Source: Fusobacterium varium
Lineage (GTDB): Bacteria > Fusobacteriota > Fusobacteriia > Fusobacteriales > Fusobacteriaceae
NCBI GenBank assembly: GCA_002356455.1
Contig: AP017968.1
Location: 434,001 to 498,000 of the forward strand
DNA: 64,000 bases
Direction: 5' to 3'
Shown: piece after piece, positions 58,871-64,000 of the stretch
Position numbering within the stretch: position 1 is the first letter of the stretch
Layout: each line of letters opens with the position of its first letter
Translations under genes and position numbers: made by a program
The notes under the pieces: model-generated
What the model saw: only the letters and a program-made list of their open reading frames with translations
Told to the model about the DNA's origin: nothing
Databases searched by the model: none

Positions 58871-60136
58871 ATGGCAGCAGCAATATTATTTATATCATTG
58901 GCAGTTTTTATACTTTTAAACATTCCTATTTCTATTTCTTTAGGACTATCAAGTGCTTTGACTTTGATGGCTACAGGATCACCATTGGGAGTAATTCCTT
59001 CAATGATGCAGGCAACTGTACAGAAGTTTTCACTATTAACTATTCCACTATTTGTATTAGCAGGAGTATTAATGGATAAAGGGGGGATTTCAAAAAGACT
59101 TATAAATCTTGCAGACAGTATGATGGGACCAATTCATGGAGGTTTGGGGTATGTAGCAGTTATAAGTGCTTTATTTTTTGCAGCAATATCTGGATCGGGG
59201 ACAGCTACAGTAGCAGCAATGGGATCAATTTTAATACCAGCGATGATAAAGCAAGGATATGATAAAGGGTTTTCAAGTGCACTATCTGCAATATCAGGTT
59301 CACTAGGAACAGTAATACCTCCAAGCATAACATTTATTATTTATGGAATGATAACAGGAGAATCTATTAGCGATTTGTTTCTTTCAGGAATTGTTCCAGG
59401 AATAATATTTGCAGCTATGCTTTGCTTAACTGTATTTATTTATTCGAAAAAAAATGGCTGGAAAGGAGATAAACCAAAAGCAAGCAGAAAAGAAATTATG
59501 AAAATTTTCTGGGGAACACTTCCAGGGTTCTTGAGTCCAGTTATTGTACTGGGAGGAATTTATTCAGGATTCTTTACACCAACAGAAGCAGCAGCAGTGG
59601 CTGTAATATATAGTTTTATTGTAGGAAAATTTGTTTATAAAGAACTAAATTTTGAAGCATTAAGAGAAACATTGTTTAGTACAGCAAAAACTACAGGAAT
59701 TATTTTATTAATTATTATGAATGCAGGTATATTTTCATGGATTTTAACACAACAGGGAATTGCAACTCAATTAACAGAACTTGCAATTGGATTTACTACA
59801 AATAAATATATAATGCTGTTAATAATTAATATTGTATTCTTAATGGCAGGTTGTGTTATGGATAATACAAGTGCACTTTATATAATTGTACCAATAATTC
59901 TTCCAATAGCAAAAGCATTAGATATTAACTTAGTACATTTAGGAGTAATTTTAGTATTAAATTTATCAATTGGGCAAGTTACACCACCAGTAGGACCAAA
60001 TCTTTATGTCGCGGCTGATATAGGTAAGGTTAAATTTGAAGTAATTTGTCGTAAAATGGTTCCATTATTGCTAATGTCTTTAGTAGCACTTCTGATTATT
60101 ACATTTGTTCCTTGGTTAACAACATGTTTAATATAA
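58871..60136 (+). CDS. TRAP transporter large permease (DctM)
   Basis: 421 aa with about 12 membrane helices and the DctM core motifs ISGSGTATVAAMGSILIPAM, GSLGTVIPPSITFIIYG, GFFTPTEAAAVAVIYS and NLSIGQVTPPVGPNLYV. It performs Na+-coupled uptake together with DctP and DctQ. Regular length for DctM. Confidence 0.96.
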   Translation: MAAAILFISLAVFILLNIPISISLGLSSALTLMATGSPLGVIPSMMQATVQKFSLLTIPLFVLAGVLMDKGGISKRLINLADSMMGPIHGGLGYVAVISALFFAAISGSGTATVAAMGSILIPAMIKQGYDKGFSSALSAISGSLGTVIPPSITFIIYGMITGESISDLFLSGIVPGIIFAAMLCLTVFIYSKKNGWKGDKPKASRKEIMKIFWGTLPGFLSPVIVLGGIYSGFFTPTEAAAVAVIYSFIVGKFVYKELNFEALRETLFSTAKTTGIILLIIMNAGIFSWILTQQGIATQLTELAIGFTTNKYIMLLIINIVFLMAGCVMDNTSALYIIVPIILPIAKALDINLVHLGVILVLNLSIGQVTPPVGPNLYVAADIGKVKFEVICRKMVPLLLMSLVALLIITFVPWLTTCLI

Positions 60137-60168
60137 TAATTGCACAAAATTTCAGTTTGTTATATACT

Positions 60169-60187
60169 TAACTATAGGTATGTTATA
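60169..60187. promoter_or_regulatory. Putative GntR operator upstream of its own gene
   Basis: TAACTATAGGTATGTTATA. Read in the same sense, the operator at 56573-56591 gives TATAACGTAGGATGTTATA, so both carry TAGG(T)ATGTTATA. A further GTTATATA half-site lies just upstream (60159). Confidence 0.45.
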
Positions 60188-60205
60188 TAGAAGGGGTAAT
60201 AATTA

Positions 60206-60916
60206 ATGAAAGAGAATAAATTTATGTCAGTTTCATTAGCTAATAAATCAGTAGTGGAACGAATAACAGATCAAATTACAAATGCAATTATTAATGGAGA
60301 ATTAAAACCAGGAGATAAAATTCCAACTGAAGTAGAATTATGTGAATCATTTGGTGTAGGAAGAAATTCAGTACGTGAAGCAATAAAAATTTTAGAAGCT
60401 TATGGAGTACTGGAAATCAGACGTGCAGATGGGACATATATACGTCAAGAATATGATGACAAAATGCTGTATCCAATCTTATATGGAATTATTTTGCAAA
60501 AAGATTCTAAAGAACAGATAGTAGAATTGAGAAAAGTAATTGATGTAGGAATTTTTCAGGAAGCAATGAAAAGGATGACAAAAGAAGACTTTAAGAAATT
60601 AGAAGAAGAATTGTCTAAAATGGTGGAAAAAATTAATAAGGAAACTCCATCACCACAAGAAATGTTTGAAGCAGATGTAAAATTTCATACTGTCATTGTA
60701 GAAATTTTAGATAATCGTCTTTTAGAAAGTATTGGATATTATGTAGATAAAATTACAAAATCTAGTCGTATAATTGCAAATGAGTATATTTTAAAGCATG
60801 GGCATCAGGAAGATTTTATAACACTTCATAGAGAAATAATTGAAATGTTTAGAGAAAAACAATCAGGAAGAATTCATGAAATAGTAGAAAAACATTACAA
60901 ATATTGGGAAAAATAG
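60206..60916 (+). CDS. FadR-type GntR transcription regulator
   Basis: 236 aa. The winged-helix N-terminus (ITDQITNAIINGELKPGDKI and GVGRNSVREAIKILEAYGVL, about 18-75) is followed by an FCD effector domain at about 100-225. That domain has the metal/ligand residues D and H in EADVKFHTVIVE and a His-rich KHGHQEDFITLHREI. FCD domains bind carboxylates and acid sugars. AAGGGG precedes the ATG. It sits between the transporter and enzyme genes and is a likely regulator of both. Confidence 0.92.
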   Translation: MKENKFMSVSLANKSVVERITDQITNAIINGELKPGDKIPTEVELCESFGVGRNSVREAIKILEAYGVLEIRRADGTYIRQEYDDKMLYPILYGIILQKDSKEQIVELRKVIDVGIFQEAMKRMTKEDFKKLEEELSKMVEKINKETPSPQEMFEADVKFHTVIVEILDNRLLESIGYYVDKITKSSRIIANEYILKHGHQEDFITLHREIIEMFREKQSGRIHEIVEKHYKYWEK

Positions 60917-60921
60917 AAATA

Positions 60922-60989
60922 GCCGCGAAAATAATGCGGCCTGGAAAACGGGCTTTAATTTAAAGTCCGTTTTTATTTTTAAATTAAAG
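60922..60989 (+). promoter_or_regulatory. Hairpin, terminator and SD-overlapping alternative pairing
   Basis: A GCCGC/GCGGC hairpin (60922-60940) is followed by a terminator stem ACGG.CTTTAA/TTAAAG.CCGT with TTTTT (60948-60975). Segment 60953-60964 (CTTTAATTTAAA) is also exactly complementary to 60978-60989 (TTTAAATTAAAG), which runs into the cupin gene's AAAGGAGG. The two pairings exclude each other. Confidence 0.5.
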
Positions 60990-60999
60990 GAGGATAATA

Positions 61000-61353
61000 A
61001 TGATTTATAAAAAAGCAAAAGAGATAGAATCTATTCCAATAGAACATTGTATGGGGGGAGAAGGATTCGTAATGATGGAAAAACTTTTAAATGCTCCAGA
61101 AGAAATGTTAGGGAAAGGTCGTGCCTATGTTCGTCATACACTTAAACAAGGGGTAAGTATTGGAATGCATACCCATAAAAAAGAAATGGAAACAATGGTA
61201 GTAATAGCAGGAAAAGCAGTACATACTATCAATGGAGAAATGCAATATTTAGAAGTTGGGGATATTATTGGAGCAATGCCAGGGGATACTCATAGTATAG
61301 CTTGTGAGGGAGAAGAACCATTAGTAGTAATAGCTCAAGTATTATATGAATAA
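61000..61353 (+). CDS. Small cupin-domain protein
   Basis: 117-aa single-domain cupin. Metal ligands are visible as H57 and H59 in GMHTHKKEME, E62/E64, and H98 in PGDTHSI. The second motif GDIIGAMPGDTHSI is standard. Small cupins in sugar-acid clusters can be isomerases or lyases (for example KdgF on unsaturated uronates) or regulators; this one is not assignable. A good AAAGGAGG precedes the ATG. The BKACE gene follows after 20 bases. Confidence 0.8.
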   Translation: MIYKKAKEIESIPIEHCMGGEGFVMMEKLLNAPEEMLGKGRAYVRHTLKQGVSIGMHTHKKEMETMVVIAGKAVHTINGEMQYLEVGDIIGAMPGDTHSIACEGEEPLVVIAQVLYE

Positions 61354-61373
61354 AAATTGATCAGGAGGAAAAA

Positions 61374-62171
61374 ATGACAAATAAAGTATTAATTTCTGTG
61401 GCACCAGTTTCTGCTGCAGATAAACATATAGATCCAAAAAAAATAGCAAAAGATGTAATTGAATGTGCAAAGGCAGGAGCAGCAATGGTTCACCTTCATG
61501 TACGTGAGAAAGATGGAAGTTTGACACCTGATCTTACTGTATTGAAAGAGACAGTAGAATTAATAAGAGCTGAATCAGATATTATTATTCAAGCATCAAC
61601 TGGTGGAATATCTAATCTCACTATAGAGGAACGTTGCGCCCCTTTATATTATGATAAAGTTGAAGCTTGTTCTTTAAATGTAGGATCTACAAATCTTGGA
61701 AATGCAGTTTACTGTAACCCTATTCCAGAGGTAAAATATTGTATAGAAGAAATTATAAAAACAGGTAAAACACCAGAGATAGAAGTATTTGAGATAGGAC
61801 ATACACATCAAACAACAGAGCTTTGCAAAGAATATAATATGAAAATGCCGCTTTTATTCAGTGTTGTACTTGGTCATCCTGGGGAAGCTCCAGGAACACC
61901 AGAAGCTTTAATGGCAATGGTAAATTTTATTCCTAAGGATGCAATATGGGGAATTACACATGCTCATAGAAAAGATTTTGGAATTATAGCAGGGGCTCTT
62001 GGACTGGGAGCTAAGACAGTACGTATTGGTTTTGAAGACAGCGACTATTTAGATCCAGAAGCTAGAGTAGATACTAATGTTCCATTGGTAGAAAAAGTAG
62101 TGAAACTTCTTCATGCAATGGATAAGGAAGCAATGACACCAGATGAAGCAAGAAAAATGCTGAATATGTAG
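61374..62171 (+). CDS. BKACE-family beta-keto acid cleavage enzyme (DUF849)
   Basis: 265-aa TIM-barrel zinc enzyme of the family typified by Kce, which cleaves a beta-keto acid with acetyl-CoA to acetoacetate and a new acyl-CoA. Zinc ligands are H40 and H42 in VHLHVREKDG and probably E221 in RIGFEDSDYL. Other markers are QASTGGIS, FEIGHTHQT and GITHAHRKD. The substrate varies across the family, and a slightly short length and the local sugar-acid genes point to a novel subfamily rather than lysine fermentation. AGGAGG precedes the ATG. Confidence 0.88.
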   Translation: MTNKVLISVAPVSAADKHIDPKKIAKDVIECAKAGAAMVHLHVREKDGSLTPDLTVLKETVELIRAESDIIIQASTGGISNLTIEERCAPLYYDKVEACSLNVGSTNLGNAVYCNPIPEVKYCIEEIIKTGKTPEIEVFEIGHTHQTTELCKEYNMKMPLLFSVVLGHPGEAPGTPEALMAMVNFIPKDAIWGITHAHRKDFGIIAGALGLGAKTVRIGFEDSDYLDPEARVDTNVPLVEKVVKLLHAMDKEAMTPDEARKMLNM

Positions 62172-62182
62172 GGGGAAAAAGA

Positions 62183-63619
62183 ATGAAAGAGATTGCACTG
62201 GAGATTGAAATATTAGACTCATACAAATCAATGAATGAAGAAGAACTAAATAAACAGCTTTTAGAATGCGTAGAAAAAAATGAGAAAAAAATCATTGTTT
62301 TAGATGATGACCCTACTGGAGTACAGACAGTGCATGATGTGTCTGTATATACAGACTGGTCAGAAGAGAGTATTCGTGAAGGATTTAATGAGACTGGAAA
62401 ACTGTTCTATATATTAACTAATTCCAGAGGATTTACTGTGGAGCAGACTACAAAATGTCATACAGAGATAATTCAGAATGTAAATAAGATTTCTAAAGAA
62501 ACTAAGAAAGAATATATGATTATAAGTAGAGGAGACTCCACTTTAAGAGGACATTATCCTTTAGAAACAGAACTGCTTCGTAAAGGGTTTGAAGCCGATG
62601 GGGCAAAACATGTAGATGGTGAGATTATGTGTCCGTTTTTTAAAGAGGGAGGAAGATTTACCATAGGAAATATTCACTATGTTAAAAATGAAAATCTTTT
62701 AGTACCAGCAGGGCAGACAGAATTTGCTAAGGATAAAACATTTGGATATACATCTTCAAATTTATGTGAATATATTGAGGAAAAAACAGAAGGAAAGTAT
62801 CAGGCTGATGGAGTAACTTGTATTTCTTTGGAAGAACTTCGTGGAATTAAAATTGATGAAATAACAGAAAAGCTATTAAAAGTGGAAAATTTTGGAAAAG
62901 TGGTAGTTAATGCAGTGGACTACTGTGACTTGAAAGTCTTTGTAATAGCTTTGTATAAAGCAATGGAACAAGGTAAGAATTTCATGTTCCGTGTAGCAGC
63001 AGCGATTGTTAAAGTTATTGGTGGAATTTCTGATCAACCTCTTCTTACAAGAAAAGATATGGTAGTTAAAGAAACAAAAAATGGCGGAATAATTGTAGTT
63101 GGTTCACATACTCAAAAAACAACAAATCAGGTAGAGGAATTGAAAAAATTGAAGGATCTTATTTTTATGGAATTTGATTCTGATCTGGTACTTGATGAAG
63201 CAGATTTTCAAAAAGAGATAGAGAATACACTAAAAACTGAGGAAGAGCTGATATCTTCTGGAAAAACAGTTGTAGTATATACAAAAAGAAAATTGCTTGT
63301 TGTGGAAAATGACACTAAGGAAGATGCTCTTATACGTTCTGTAAAAATTTCTGATGCAGTGCAGTCTTTAGTTGGAAAACTTAAAGTAACTCCAGCTTTT
63401 GTAATAGCAAAAGGGGGAATAACTTCCAGTGATGTTGGAACAAAAGCATTAAAAGTAAAAAAAGCAAATGTACTGGGACAAATTCGTCCAGGAATACCAG
63501 TATGGCAGACAGGAGCAGAGAGTAAATTTCCAATGATACCATATATTATTTTTCCTGGAAATGTAGGAGAAGTGGAAACATTAAGAGAGGCTGCAGAGAT
63601 TTTATTAGATAATGAATAG
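62183..63619 (+). CDS. Four-carbon acid sugar kinase family protein (DUF1537)
   Basis: 478 aa of the DUF1537 kinase family (OtnK, DtnK and LtnK relatives). The N-terminal acid-sugar-binding domain has VLDDDPTGVQTVHDVSVYTD (about 36-55) and SRGDSTLRGHYPLE (about 113-126). The C-terminal ATP-binding domain has GSHTQKTTNQ, FVIAKGGITSSDVGTKAL and PGNVGE. Known members phosphorylate D-threonate, L-threonate, D-erythronate or 3-oxo-tetronate, so an acid sugar or keto-acid sugar is the expected substrate. The class II aldolase follows after 8 bases. Confidence 0.9.
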   Translation: MKEIALEIEILDSYKSMNEEELNKQLLECVEKNEKKIIVLDDDPTGVQTVHDVSVYTDWSEESIREGFNETGKLFYILTNSRGFTVEQTTKCHTEIIQNVNKISKETKKEYMIISRGDSTLRGHYPLETELLRKGFEADGAKHVDGEIMCPFFKEGGRFTIGNIHYVKNENLLVPAGQTEFAKDKTFGYTSSNLCEYIEEKTEGKYQADGVTCISLEELRGIKIDEITEKLLKVENFGKVVVNAVDYCDLKVFVIALYKAMEQGKNFMFRVAAAIVKVIGGISDQPLLTRKDMVVKETKNGGIIVVGSHTQKTTNQVEELKKLKDLIFMEFDSDLVLDEADFQKEIENTLKTEEELISSGKTVVVYTKRKLLVVENDTKEDALIRSVKISDAVQSLVGKLKVTPAFVIAKGGITSSDVGTKALKVKKANVLGQIRPGIPVWQTGAESKFPMIPYIIFPGNVGEVETLREAAEILLDNE

Positions 63620-63627
63620 GAGGAAAA

Positions 63628-64000
63628 ATGTCTTATAATTATAGGGAACTAGGGCTGGTAAACACTAGAGAGATGTTTAAGAAAGCTAATGAAAATGGAT
63701 ATGCAGTTCCAGCTTTCAATTTTAATAATTTGGAACAGGCTTTGGCAATAATAGAAGCTTGTGCAGAAACAGGGTCGCCAGTGATACTTCAATGTTCAAA
63801 AGAGGTTATAGAATATATAGGAGCAACAATGATACCCTTGATAGCAAAAGGGGCAGTGGACTATGTAAAAGCATCAGGGTCAGAGATTCCAGTAGCATTG
63901 CATTTAGATCATGGTTCAAACTTTGAAATGACTAAAAAATGTATAGATATTGGTTTTTCATCTGTAATGTTTGACGGATCTCATTATCCCTTTGATGAAA
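63628..64000 (+). CDS. Class II fructose-bisphosphate-type aldolase, 5' part
   Basis: First 124 codons of a zinc-dependent class II aldolase; it continues beyond the window. YAVPAFNFNNLEQALAIIEA, SPVILQCSKE, ALHLDHGSNFEMTKKCIDIG (catalytic D and zinc H in HLDHG) and VMFDGSHYPFDE are diagnostic. FBA, tagatose-bisphosphate and other ketose-phosphate aldolases share these, so the true substrate may be an acid sugar phosphate made by the preceding kinase. AGGAGG precedes the ATG. Confidence 0.9.
   Translation, partial: MSYNYRELGLVNTREMFKKANENGYAVPAFNFNNLEQALAIIEACAETGSPVILQCSKEVIEYIGATMIPLIAKGAVDYVKASGSEIPVALHLDHGSNFEMTKKCIDIGFSSVMFDGSHYPFDE

Noticed and set aside
57325-60136. Sialic acid TRAP system
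   Set aside because: DctQ and DctM are separate and no nan-type genes are in the neighbourhood; the adjacent enzymes point to another carboxylate.
61374-62171. Kce of the lysine fermentation pathway
   Set aside because: None of the lysine fermentation genes (aminomutases, kdd, kal) is adjacent; the neighbours are a sugar-acid kinase and an aldolase, so only the family is assigned.

Overview
The window is A+T-rich bacterial DNA. Its 16S/23S sequences, heavy AGA arginine codon use, type III glutamine synthetase, bifurcating-type [FeFe] hydrogenase and maltose-6-phosphate hydrolase/PTS pair all fit a Fusobacterium. A gut-associated group such as mortiferum/varium/ulcerans is plausible, but species cannot be settled from this window. 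Most of it is chromosomal housekeeping DNA, with one complete rRNA operon, one degenerate insertion sequence and a catabolic gene cluster cut off by the right edge.

Layout. 1-8 kb: a tiny membrane protein, branched-chain aminotransferase, AEC transporter, a P-loop kinase-like protein, a secreted protein, dCMP deaminase, MATE exporter, a phosphotransferase-fold kinase, a zinc-ribbon protein and a Crp-type regulator. 8-13.3 kb: rRNA operon (16S, 23S, two tandem 5S, no tRNA in the spacer). 13.4-17.6 kb: three-subunit NAD(P)-linked [FeFe] hydrogenase. 17.56-19.33 kb: an IS1182-type element with a frameshifted transposase. 19.3-20.6 kb: YqeC-MocA fusion for selenium/molybdenum enzyme maturation. 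20.7-24.2 kb: SAM-I riboswitch and methionine ABC transporter with two binding proteins. 24.3-28.1 kb: phospho-alpha-glucosidase, PTS IICB and RpiR regulator. 28.2-33 kb: cysteine hydrolase, zinc-ribbon protein, WYL regulator, YdcF protein and glutamine synthetase III.

33.2-56.4 kb is a long rightward run of core genes: ptsI-ptsH-ispH-rpsA, then a gap with a possible small RNA, then DUF445-ruvB-Rrf2-rsmE-mtaB-LytR_C protein-mreD-like-mrdA-RNase J-yhbY-PAP2-dxs-HD protein-tlyA-ctp-rsmI-rbgA-nadE-coiled-coil membrane protein-nfeD. Many of these genes overlap or lie only a few bases apart.

56.5-64 kb is the accessory part and the best candidate for an undescribed system. An Asp/Glu-racemase-like protein and a complete TRAP transporter are followed by a FadR-type GntR regulator. 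After a hairpin/terminator come a small cupin, a BKACE (beta-keto acid cleavage) enzyme, a DUF1537 acid-sugar kinase and a class II aldolase that continues past the edge. The gene set predicts import and breakdown of a carboxylated substrate by kinase, aldolase and acetyl-CoA-dependent cleavage. The substrate cannot be named from sequence. Matching palindromes in front of the racemase and the regulator suggest one local GntR-controlled regulon.

All assignments come from reading the sequence and protein motifs. No database search or folding program was run.
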